DNA of 20,374 nucleotides from Thermoplasmatota archaeon. GTDB lineage: Archaea > Thermoplasmatota > E2 > DHVEG-1. Where the stretch lies: assembly GCA_030605515.1 (NCBI GenBank), contig JAUWIE010000134.1:1-20374 (forward strand). Reading direction: 5' to 3'. Made by a program: the position numbers and the translations under genes. The notes below the pieces were generated by a model, which saw only the letters and a program-made list of their open reading frames with translations, ran no database searches and was not told the DNA's origin. Shown piece by piece: positions 1-7,105 of the stretch. The first letter of the stretch is position 1; the number at the start of each line of letters is the position of its first letter.

Positions 1-1415
1 CTTATCTTTTCCAACTTGCTAATATCCGTGAACAATGCGCTTGGATCACAGAAGATAAAAACGAGGCTACAGAAAAAGCGATAAGACTAACAAAAGCAGC
101 TATTAGAAGAGTTCGCTATCATTCCTCTCTAGAAAAAAAAGAGATAGAAAGTAACCCTGATGTTCTTGTAATTGGTGGGGGAATTGCTGGTATTGAAGCA
201 AGCTTACAACTTGCTAATACTGATAGAAAAATATACCTTGTTGAACAAAAATCCTCTTTAGGAGGTTTAATAACAAATTTTGAAAAAACCTTTCCGAGCA
301 TGCAACCAACATCCACTCTTATAAATCAGAAAATTCAGGATGTAAATACGAATGAAAAAATCAAGGTTTTTACTGATGCTAATGTGGAAGAAGTTCTTGG
401 GTTCTTAGGGAATTTTGAAGCAACGGTGAAGAAAAAGGGAGATGATACGCCGGTTGAATTCAATGTAGGTGCAATAGTGTTAGCAACGGGTTCTACCTTT
501 TTTGATCCTAAAAAAACTCCTAAATATGGCTACGGAAAGTTAGATGATGTTCTTACTGCGTTGGAATTTGAAAAAATGAATTCATCTGGAAAAATTTCTC
601 TTAAAAATGGTAAAGCTCCAAAGTCAGTAGCAGTTATCCATTGCGTTGGTAGAGACGAAAAAGGTTACTGTTCAGAAATATGTTGCATGTACTCCCTTAA
701 ATTCGCTCGCTATCTCAAGGATAAAATCCCAGATGTTAAGGTGTCTCATTTTTACTTAGACCTCTGCATTCCTGGTAAATCATATCAAAAGTTCTACGAG
801 AAAACAAAAGAGAAAAATGTTGATTTCATTAGAGCTAAGGATGTTGAGGTTAAAAAACAAGGAGAAAAGATAAACATCAACTATAAAACTGAAGATAATA
901 ACAAAAAGAGTCATCCGGTTGACATGGTAATTCTTGCACCTGCTGTTGAACCAGCATCAGATGCTTCCAGACTCGCTGAAATGACTAGTATTTCACAGGG
1001 TGATGGTGGTTTCTTTGCTAAAGAACATGAAAAACTAGGCCCGGTATCTACATCTACAGATGGGGTTTATATTGCGGGATGTGCACAGGGTCCAAAAAAT
1101 ATTTCTGATACAATAGTTCAATCAGAGGCAGTTACCGGAAAAATACTTTCATCTCTTGTTCCAGGTAGAAAAATAGAACCTGAAGTGAGAGTCTCTCATA
1201 TATCTGAATCATTATGTATAGGATGTAAAACCTGCATCTCTGTCTGCTCATATGGTGCTATTACCTTTGATGAAACAAAAAAGATATCTGTTGTAAACGA
1301 GGTGATCTGTAGAGGCTGTGGGAATTGTGTTGCCGCCTGTCCTTCTGGTGCCGCAAGTATTAAACATTTTACGTTCAATCAAATTTATCAAGAACTTGTA
1401 GAGGCTGTAAGATGA
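1..1415 (+). CDS. hdrA: HdrA-like FAD/iron-sulfur subunit, 5' end outside window
   Basis: This is the C-terminal part of a heterodisulfide reductase subunit A-like flavoprotein. Translation is open in the same frame from base 3, so the gene starts upstream. The visible part begins with the HdrA stretch before the flavin domain (LANIREQCAWI), then the FAD-binding GGGIAGIEA at 174-200. Next come the thioredoxin-reductase-like fold with CVGRDEKGYC and the ICCMYSLKFA motif near 670-700, and two C-terminal [4Fe-4S] motifs near 1216-1345 (CIGCKTCISVCS and CRGCGNCVAACP). HdrA proteins hold FAD and can bifurcate electrons. Two things are odd. The DCxxC pair usually found just after the FAD motif is replaced by QPTST near 303-317, and the ferredoxin domain often inserted after it is absent. 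The stop overlaps the next ATG (ATGA), indicating translational coupling. The family call is firm; the redox partners are inferred. Confidence 0.93.
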   Translation, partial: YLFQLANIREQCAWITEDKNEATEKAIRLTKAAIRRVRYHSSLEKKEIESNPDVLVIGGGIAGIEASLQLANTDRKIYLVEQKSSLGGLITNFEKTFPSMQPTSTLINQKIQDVNTNEKIKVFTDANVEEVLGFLGNFEATVKKKGDDTPVEFNVGAIVLATGSTFFDPKKTPKYGYGKLDDVLTALEFEKMNSSGKISLKNGKAPKSVAVIHCVGRDEKGYCSEICCMYSLKFARYLKDKIPDVKVSHFYLDLCIPGKSYQKFYEKTKEKNVDFIRAKDVEVKKQGEKININYKTEDNNKKSHPVDMVILAPAVEPASDASRLAEMTSISQGDGGFFAKEHEKLGPVSTSTDGVYIAGCAQGPKNISDTIVQSEAVTGKILSSLVPGRKIEPEVRVSHISESLCIGCKTCISVCSYGAITFDETKKISVVNEVICRGCGNCVAACPSGAASIKHFTFNQIYQELVEAVR

Positions 1416-2551
1416 GCATATCTGAACCTGATCTCAAAAATAAAGGTGCAATAATCTCAGCGAAACTAGGCACAAAGCAAGCAATTATTGATATTTTAGA
1501 AAAAGCAATGGATAAAGGAATTTTTGATGCTGTTTTAATACCTATGAGAGTTCCTGCAGGTGACTCATTTGCATATGTGTTGATTAAGGATAAATCACTT
1601 CTAAAAGAAGCATTTCCTCTTCCACCAGTTATGTCTGTTCAGGGTGGTCATGCAGTTTCTAGTGTGACTCGGCTTGGAAAAGGAAAAACGAAAATAGCTG
1701 TTGTTATGCGCCCTTGTGAAATACGGGCAACAATTGAGTTATCAAAACTTGGTCAAACAAATTTAGAGAACATAACACTTATAAGTATAGATTGCCCAGG
1801 TGTTTTACCCATTTCTGATTTCCTCAGTGATCCAAAAAAAAGCATTAAGCTATTTGATGATGCTGTTCAGAAATGGGATGACAAAATAATGCGGCCAGTA
1901 TGTCAGATATGTGATAAATCAAGCATGATTACAGGGGATATCCATATAGGAACCCTTGGTGCTAAAAAAGATAGTTTTTTTATTATTTCAAGTAGTCAAA
2001 AAGGAAATGATGTATTGGATAAACTTGACATAGCTTTGAAAGACAGTATTGATAGTTGGGAGGCAAAGGTTAAGATTATCTCAGAAGAAAAACTTAAGAA
2101 AAGAAAGAAAAATCTTAAAGAGTTAAAATCCAAAATTGGTGGTATTGACAATCTGCTTGATGCTTTTAGCCAATGTATTAACTGCCATAACTGTATGAGA
2201 GTTTGCCCTATCTGCTATTGTCGTTTATGTTATTTTGATTCTGATAAGGTAAAGCATCCCTCTGAGGATTATCTTCAGAGGGCTGAAAGTAAAGGAAGCA
2301 TTCGGTTTCTACCTGATACCACTCTTTTTCAAATGGGAAGAATGATGCATATGAGTCTTTCTTGTGTGTCCTGTGGAGCCTGTGAAGATGCATGTCCAAT
2401 GTCTATCCCAGTTGCTCAAATATTTAGTATGGTTGCTGATGATACTCAAGGTTTATTTGATTATGTTTCAGGTAGGAGTCTAGATGAGCCTCTCCCGCTA
2501 GTTACTTACAAAGAGGAAGAGCTTCATGAAGTGGAGGATGCAAATGACTAA
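1412..2551 (+). CDS. FrhB/FdhB-like iron-sulfur flavoprotein with C-terminal ferredoxin domain (copy 1)
   Basis: The 379-aa cytosolic protein has an N-terminal domain like the F420 hydrogenase/dehydrogenase beta subunit, with the RPCEIRA motif at residues 100-106, and CQIC near 164-167 followed by GDIHIG. The C-terminal part is a ferredoxin-like dicluster domain. Cysteines 255, 258, 261 and 265 form one CxxCxxCxxxCP motif, with extra cysteines at 268, 270 and 273 (the PICYCRLC run). A second motif uses C318, C321, C324 and C328. A lysine-rich, probably helical linker at about 225-243 joins the halves. FrhB-type domains pass electrons between F420 or another carrier and FAD/Fe-S; whether this one binds F420 cannot be told from sequence. 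It overlaps hdrA by 4 nt and is paralogous to the next gene, so the two may form a heterodimer docking on HdrA. Confidence 0.85.
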   Translation: MSISEPDLKNKGAIISAKLGTKQAIIDILEKAMDKGIFDAVLIPMRVPAGDSFAYVLIKDKSLLKEAFPLPPVMSVQGGHAVSSVTRLGKGKTKIAVVMRPCEIRATIELSKLGQTNLENITLISIDCPGVLPISDFLSDPKKSIKLFDDAVQKWDDKIMRPVCQICDKSSMITGDIHIGTLGAKKDSFFIISSSQKGNDVLDKLDIALKDSIDSWEAKVKIISEEKLKKRKKNLKELKSKIGGIDNLLDAFSQCINCHNCMRVCPICYCRLCYFDSDKVKHPSEDYLQRAESKGSIRFLPDTTLFQMGRMMHMSLSCVSCGACEDACPMSIPVAQIFSMVADDTQGLFDYVSGRSLDEPLPLVTYKEEELHEVEDAND

Positions 2552-3653
2552 AGCTTTAAAGATAAACAAAAACAGTGAGCAGGGCGTCCTAGAGCTTCTG
2601 AAATTTCTTTTAGAGAGCGGTAAGGTAAAAGGAGTTTTTACGCTTAAGAAGATAAGTAAAGATGGTGCGGTAGCTTACTCACTTATTACTAAATCAGATG
2701 AACTAAAAGATGCAGTTCCTCTTTTTCCTTTAATGCCTGTTAATGCCGGCAAGCTATTATCACGTTTTACACTAAGAGGAGAAACAACTGAGCCAGTTGC
2801 TGCTGTTGTAAAACCATGTGAATTAAGAGCATTTATGGAGCTTGTGAAACGTGAACAGGGAAGTCTTGAGAATATATTCGTAGTAAGTTCAACGTGTGGT
2901 GGTGTATATCCACTAAAAATGGCTGTAGATGGAAGTATAGATAAAAATCTCTCTAAATATTGGGATGCAGTTAAGAAAGCTGAAATTCCCACTAATTTGA
3001 GATCTGCCTGTAAAGGATGTGGGGAATTTAAGCCATATGCTGCAGATATGACAGTTGATCTAATAAGTAAAAATGATATAGATAAACAATGTTTGATATT
3101 TCTCAACACTGAAAAGGGAATGGAGTTTGCTAAAGGTATGAAAGCAGAGTTTTTAGAAAAAGAACTTGATAAAGGAAAACTGGATAAATTCCGAAGTAAA
3201 AGAGAGGCAGAAAAGAAAAAACTTTTTGATGAAATTGAAACAAAAATGAATGGCATGGATGGATTAATAGAGATCTTTGGAAAATGTATAGGTTGCCATG
3301 GATGCATGAGAGTTTGCCCTATTTGTTATTGTAAGCTGTGTGAATTTGAGTCCCCTGACTGTGAATACAAACCCTCTAACTATGAGATGGAGCTTAAAAG
3401 GAGAGGTGGGCTTAGAGTTCCACCTGACACAATATATTATCAGCTTGGCAGATTAACCCATATTGGCATATCCTGCGTTGGCTGTGGGTCATGTGAAGAT
3501 GTCTGCCCTGTTGACATACCACTTTCAATTATATTCAAAAAGGTGGGTGAATCTGTTCAAAAAATGTTTGATTATATTCCTGGAAAAAGTATAGAAGAAA
3601 AGATTCCTCTTATTACATTTGAAAAAGAAGAATTTGCTGAAGTTGAAGATTAA
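2544..3653 (+). CDS. FrhB/FdhB-like iron-sulfur flavoprotein with C-terminal ferredoxin domain (copy 2)
   Basis: This is a diverged paralog of the preceding gene with the same layout. I chose the ATG at 2544 (369 aa) because GGAGG at 2533-2537 sits 6 nt before it; an in-frame ATG at 2526 would add six residues without such a site. The KPCELRA motif is at residues 90-96, CKGC at 156-159, and ferredoxin cysteines at 248, 251, 254, 258 (with 261, 263 and 266 in PICYCKLC) and at 311, 314, 317 and 321. The GDIHIG segment of copy 1 is not preserved here, so the two subunits may bind different cofactors or acceptors. The start overlaps the upstream stop by 8 nt and the stop lies 10 nt before the MvhD-like gene, so all four genes are likely co-transcribed and probably form one complex. 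Confidence 0.85.
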   Translation: MTKALKINKNSEQGVLELLKFLLESGKVKGVFTLKKISKDGAVAYSLITKSDELKDAVPLFPLMPVNAGKLLSRFTLRGETTEPVAAVVKPCELRAFMELVKREQGSLENIFVVSSTCGGVYPLKMAVDGSIDKNLSKYWDAVKKAEIPTNLRSACKGCGEFKPYAADMTVDLISKNDIDKQCLIFLNTEKGMEFAKGMKAEFLEKELDKGKLDKFRSKREAEKKKLFDEIETKMNGMDGLIEIFGKCIGCHGCMRVCPICYCKLCEFESPDCEYKPSNYEMELKRRGGLRVPPDTIYYQLGRLTHIGISCVGCGSCEDVCPVDIPLSIIFKKVGESVQKMFDYIPGKSIEEKIPLITFEKEEFAEVED

Positions 3654-3663
3654 AGGAGATAAA

Positions 3664-4095
3664 ATGAAAAAAGAAGAAGAGTTTATGCCAAAGATACTTG
3701 CTTTTCTCTGTAATTGGTGCTCCTACGCTGGAGCAGATCTGGCAGGTACTAGTAGACTTAAATATCCCCCTTCAATACTACCTATCCGTGTTATGTGCTC
3801 TAGCAGAGTAGATCCACTTTTTATCATAAAAGCATATCTTGCAGGAGCAGATGGTGTACTTGTAGCTGGCTGTCATCCAGGAGACTGCCACTATGATAAA
3901 GGAAATTACTATACACGTAGACGATTTGCAATGTTAAAAAAAATATTTGAAGAGTTAGGGCTAGAATCGGATAGATTATTGCTTTCATGGGTTTCTGCAT
4001 CTGAAGGAACTAAATATGCAAAAGTAGCTACAGAGTTCACAGAAAAAATCAAAAAATCAGGAGATAATTCTGTCAAAAAGGAAATATTCTTATAG
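3664..4095 (+). CDS. mvhD: MvhD-like [2Fe-2S] electron-transfer subunit
   Basis: The 143-aa protein belongs to the MvhD/VhuD delta-subunit family, which carries a [2Fe-2S] cluster and passes electrons between a hydrogenase, formate dehydrogenase or other partner and HdrA. The expected cysteines are present: C16 and C19 in LCNWCSYAGAD, C45 in MCSSRVD, and C70 and C75 in GCHPGDCHY. The start at 3664 follows AAGGAGAT with good spacing; M8 (MPKILAF) is a possible alternative. It is the last gene of the hdrA operon, 10 nt behind the second FrhB-like gene. MvhD next to HdrA normally marks a complex receiving electrons from a partner enzyme; here the only visible candidates are the two FrhB-like proteins or something upstream of the window. 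Confidence 0.9.
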   Translation: MKKEEEFMPKILAFLCNWCSYAGADLAGTSRLKYPPSILPIRVMCSSRVDPLFIIKAYLAGADGVLVAGCHPGDCHYDKGNYYTRRRFAMLKKIFEELGLESDRLLLSWVSASEGTKYAKVATEFTEKIKKSGDNSVKKEIFL

Positions 4096-4148
4096 TAGAT
4101 ATAACAGATAAATTAGAATAAACTTTAAAATAAAATTTCCAGATGGTT

Positions 4149-4173
4149 GTTTCTCATTTTTCTGTTTAATTTT
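4149..4173 (+). terminator. Possible T-rich transcription stop after the hdrA operon
   Basis: About 55 nt after the mvhD-like stop, the + strand has closely spaced T-runs (TTTCTC, ATTTTTC, TTTAATTTTC). Archaeal RNA polymerase often terminates at such oligo-T clusters without a hairpin, and I see no strong stem here. The rest of 4096-4263 is AT-rich and holds no gene; a TATA-like ACATATAA near 4220-4228 could serve the small gene at 4264. Confidence 0.3.
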
Positions 4174-4263
4174 CATATCAGATATACTGCTCACTTCAGT
4201 ATCTTATTCCTAAAAAAATACATATAACCTGATTAATATGTTGCAAAACTAGGAGAAAAAATA

Positions 4264-4422
4264 ATGGAAATAAAATGTGATAAATGTCAAAAAACCTACA
4301 AAGACATGTTTGATACAATAATACGTTGTGATTATGCTGAGCCTGGTAAAGGCAAACCCTACGAATGGCATCTTTGTATCAAATGCAGAAAAAAACTGAT
4401 AAACTGGATTAAAAACGAATGA
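4264..4422 (+). CDS. Small protein with two CxxC pairs (52 aa)
   Basis: This 52-aa reading frame has a good ribosome-binding site, AGGAG at 4251-4255, 8 nt before the ATG. The protein has CDKC at residues 5-8 and CIKC at 38-41, plus C22, which fits a small zinc ribbon or metal-binding knuckle. The remainder is charged with a basic C-terminus (RKKLINWIK). Its stop lies 2 nt from the convergent stop of rnfB, so the two transcripts probably overlap at their 3' ends. I do not recognise a family. It could be a small regulatory or nucleic-acid-binding zinc protein. The clean start signal, paired cysteines and exact fit between neighbours make it likely to be real. Confidence 0.7.
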   Translation: MEIKCDKCQKTYKDMFDTIIRCDYAEPGKGKPYEWHLCIKCRKKLINWIKNE

Positions 4423-4424
4423 TT

Positions 4425-5279
4425 TTAATTATTACTCAGCTTTTTATCATCTTTAACATCATCTGCAATATCTAAAGCTAGGGGTATTATTATATGCTTT
4501 GGACATTTTTTTACAGCATCTAGTGCAGGCATGGATTTCTCTACAAACCTTGGTAAATCCTTCTTTTCATCCCACTCAAGTGCATCAGGGGCTGTTTTTT
4601 GACATATCCTACAATGTATACAGCCAACATCACATCTTTCCCTACTAACTATGTTTTTCTTATAAGTGTAACTGCAACCTAGATACTGAGGTAAATCTAA
4701 GGAAACGATTTCTATCAGATTCTGCGGGCATTCCTTTGTACAAAGACCACACCCAATGCATTTATCATGGTCTACCACCGCAATATTTTTCTCTTTATCG
4801 ATTGATATTGCGCCTTCTGGACATACACTTATACAGTCTCCAAGTCCAATGCATCCAAATGGGCATTTTTTATATCCACCTGCTAGTTGTACAGCAGCAT
4901 TACAGGTATCTATCCCTTTATAATCAAAGCTGAGATCAGATTTTCCATTGCATCTAATAATAGCGCCTTTACTCATTTCAGTTGATGCTATTTTTATACC
5001 AAGTTTTTCTTCTAATTTTGCAATGGCATCTTCATTTTTCATAAGAACCATACATGGATTTTCAACAATTACATTTTTATCTTTTGCAAGAGCTTGAGCA
5101 TATGCAAAACATCCTGCTTGACCACAGGCACCACAGTTCATCCCGGGTAAAATACCTGATATCTCCTCAGCTTTTCTCAGATGTTCTGCTTCTCTTGGAA
5201 GATATCTATTAGCAATAAATATACATATAGCACTTCCAAAACCAACCATGGTTAGAATTATAACTCCAAGAGTATTCAT
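4425..5279 (-). CDS. rnfB: Rnf complex subunit RnfB, iron-sulfur electron input
   Basis: RnfB is the subunit that accepts electrons from reduced ferredoxin in the membrane Rnf ion pump. The 284-aa protein has one N-terminal membrane helix (about residues 4-24) and the Fe-S domain PGMNCGACGQAGC (C49, C52, C57, with C76). A dicluster ferredoxin domain follows (CPFGCIGLGDC at 139-149, C153, CIGCGLCTKEC at 174-184). A further cysteine segment has C216, C220, C223, C226 and C259. In that segment the usual last cysteine of the first motif is A230 and the second CxxCxxC is missing, so one of the two expected clusters appears lost while ligands for the other remain. The gene starts 1 nt after the rnfA stop and ends the operon, as in the rnfCDGEAB order known from clostridia and some methanogens. 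Confidence 0.95.
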   Translation of the reverse strand: MNTLGVIILTMVGFGSAICIFIANRYLPREAEHLRKAEEISGILPGMNCGACGQAGCFAYAQALAKDKNVIVENPCMVLMKNEDAIAKLEEKLGIKIASTEMSKGAIIRCNGKSDLSFDYKGIDTCNAAVQLAGGYKKCPFGCIGLGDCISVCPEGAISIDKEKNIAVVDHDKCIGCGLCTKECPQNLIEIVSLDLPQYLGCSYTYKKNIVSRERCDVGCIHCRICQKTAPDALEWDEKKDLPRFVEKSMPALDAVKKCPKHIIIPLALDIADDVKDDKKLSNN

Positions 5280-5280
5280 T

Positions 5281-5856
5281 TTAGACTATTCCTCCAAATG
5301 CAAGGAATACAAGGCTTAATATCATAGCAGTAATCATTGCAATAGGTATACCTTTGAAACATTTTGGTGCATCAGCTAAATCCAACTGTTCTCTTATTCC
5401 AGACATTATCGCAAGAACCAACGTAAATCCAACCCCGGCTCCAATTGAAGCTACAAGACTTTCAATTATTGAATATTCCTGTTGAACGTTTATGAGTACT
5501 ATACCAAGAACAGCACAGTTCGTGGTTATAAGAGGGAGATATATCCCTAAAGCATTATACAGAGTAATATTTGTACGTCTAATAGTCATCTCAATAATCT
5601 GAACAAGAGATGCAACAACCAGTATGAATATGACAATATGCATAAACACAATATCATATGGTTGTAGTACAAAATAATAAATAACCCATGAGATAAGAGA
5701 TGCTGCAATCATCACTAAAATCACAGCCATTCCCATGCTAATTGCATTGCTAAGTTTTTTTGAAACTCCAAAAAACGGACACAACCCTAGAAATTTTGCT
5801 AAGATGAAATTATTGACAAGAGCCATACCAAAAAAGATTGCTAGGAGGTCATTCAC
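5281..5856 (-). CDS. rnfA: Rnf complex membrane subunit RnfA
   Basis: RnfA is a 191-aa integral membrane subunit of the Rnf pump, with about six helices along its whole length and the usual family size. Family signatures include FILAKFLGLCPFFGVS near residues 17-32 and TTNCAVLGI near 110-118. Conserved cysteines in these helices (C26 and C113) of RnfA and RnfE are thought to hold an intramembrane iron-sulfur cluster that moves electrons across the membrane. The start overlaps the 3' end of rnfE by 8 nt, so the genes are translationally coupled. RnfA is homologous to RnfE, with which it forms a pseudo-symmetric pair in inverted orientation. Confidence 0.96.
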   Translation of the reverse strand: MNDLLAIFFGMALVNNFILAKFLGLCPFFGVSKKLSNAISMGMAVILVMIAASLISWVIYYFVLQPYDIVFMHIVIFILVVASLVQIIEMTIRRTNITLYNALGIYLPLITTNCAVLGIVLINVQQEYSIIESLVASIGAGVGFTLVLAIMSGIREQLDLADAPKCFKGIPIAMITAMILSLVFLAFGGIV

Positions 5857-6535
5857 AGGGCATCACCCCCACATATCTAAAGAATGCAAGCAGTGAACCT
5901 ATAACAAAAAAGGCACCCATAGGTAGAATAAAAATGGAAATAGGGTTATCAATGAGCCCTGGAATAGACACAAGATGTTGACCAAACATTTCAATGCTAC
6001 CTGTACCAAAAAGCTGTCTAATAAACGCAATAAGAAGAATAGCACCTGAGAAACCAATGCCTATACCAATTGTATCCGCAAGTGTTAACTTTAACGGATT
6101 CTTAGATGCAAATGCTTCTGCTCTTCCAAGTATAATACAATTTACTACAATAAGTGGAACATAAATACCAAGCGATTTGGCAAGTGGCGGCATATAAGCC
6201 TGCAGTATGATATGTACGATTGTGACAAAAGTCGCAATAATTACGATATATGTTGGAATCCGTACAATTCCTGGTATCCACTTTCTTGTTAAACATATAA
6301 GAATATTTGATGATATAAGTACAAATGTGGCTGCCCAAGCCATACCAAAGGCGTTATCAAGAGACGTACTAACTGCAAGTGTAGGACACAATCCAAGCAG
6401 TAATATAAAAACAGGGTTTGTATTTGTAATACCATTGATAAATATTCTAATAAAACCTCCTTTTTTATTGCCCTTCGTTGCTTTATTTTTTCCACTGCAG
6501 TTATCGCAAGTTACACATTTTTTTGATGTATTCAT
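5849..6535 (-). CDS. rnfE: Rnf complex membrane subunit RnfE with cysteine-rich N-terminal extension
   Basis: RnfE is the partner of RnfA in the membrane core. The 228-aa protein shows the family motifs FINGITNTNPVFILLLGLCP and the later IVVNCIILGRAEAFASKNP, with about six helices. The N-terminus is unusual: residues 1-27 are hydrophilic, with KCVTCDNCSG (C7, C10, C13) before the point where family members normally begin. The ATG at 6535 has its own AGGAGTGA site in the end of rnfG, supporting translation of the extension. A second strong GGAGG lies inside the gene at about codons 25-27, exactly at the junction with the conserved part, but no in-frame ATG, GTG or TTG follows closely; only a rare ATT would fit. 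The extension might bind metal or simply be a lineage-specific tail. Confidence 0.94.
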   Translation of the reverse strand: MNTSKKCVTCDNCSGKNKATKGNKKGGFIRIFINGITNTNPVFILLLGLCPTLAVSTSLDNAFGMAWAATFVLISSNILICLTRKWIPGIVRIPTYIVIIATFVTIVHIILQAYMPPLAKSLGIYVPLIVVNCIILGRAEAFASKNPLKLTLADTIGIGIGFSGAILLIAFIRQLFGTGSIEMFGQHLVSIPGLIDNPISIFILPMGAFFVIGSLLAFFRYVGVMPCE

Positions 6536-6541
6536 ATCAAA

Positions 6542-7105
6542 TCACTCCTGTAAATCACCCTTCTCTTTTAACAACTCAACTTTCTGAAGTGCTGCCTCTC
6601 GTATAGCTTTGACCACTGCTGTTGAACTTATAGTAGCACCAGTTATTGCATCTATTTGACCATCGTTAGTTCTCAGATCGATATCTTCAATTGCAACATC
6701 TTTAAACTGCTCCGTAAAATCAGATTCAACTATCTTTGCACCTAAACCTGGTGTTTCCATGTGATTAATAATTGAAATACCGTTTATAGTCTCTAAATCT
6801 TTTAAACCTACAAGAATCTCAATATTCCCACCATATCCACTTCCCATCGTTTCAAAAGAATAACCTATGATATTATCAATAGAATTATCATCGCCTGTAA
6901 AAATTGTATATACCTCTATTTTTTCATCATATTCAAATCCAGTCATTTCGGGGAATTGCGCTCTAAGAGAATTTTGTATATCTGTCAATTTTCTCTCTTC
7001 AATTTTCTCCCTTGTTATGTCATCTGTTAAAGCTAGGGTTATCACAGAAGCACATACTACGATAGTTAAGACCAGTATAGGAATAATATCTTCAACTTTC
7101 TTCAT
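6542..7105 (-). CDS. rnfG: Rnf complex flavoprotein subunit RnfG (covalent FMN)
   Basis: RnfG is a periplasmic/extracytoplasmic flavoprotein of the Rnf pump carrying FMN on a threonine. The 187-aa protein has one N-terminal membrane helix (about residues 8-27) followed by an FMN-binding domain. The attachment motif DAITGATISS occupies residues 152-161, and T158 is the expected flavinylated threonine. ETPGLGAKI at 117-125 is also typical. ApbE encoded in the same operon would be the FMN transferase. The start overlaps the rnfD stop by 4 nt (ATGA), and the stop lies 6 nt before rnfE. Confidence 0.95.
   Translation of the reverse strand: MKKVEDIIPILVLTIVVCASVITLALTDDITREKIEERKLTDIQNSLRAQFPEMTGFEYDEKIEVYTIFTGDDNSIDNIIGYSFETMGSGYGGNIEILVGLKDLETINGISIINHMETPGLGAKIVESDFTEQFKDVAIEDIDLRTNDGQIDAITGATISSTAVVKAIREAALQKVELLKEKGDLQE

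Noticed and set aside
2675..3307. Long - strand open frame (210 aa) opposite the second FrhB-like gene
   Set aside because: It is antisense to a gene with clear motifs and its Ser/Phe-rich translation is typical of a shadow frame.
6207..6587. + strand 126-aa open frame across rnfE
   Set aside because: It is antisense to rnfE, which has strong family motifs on the other strand.
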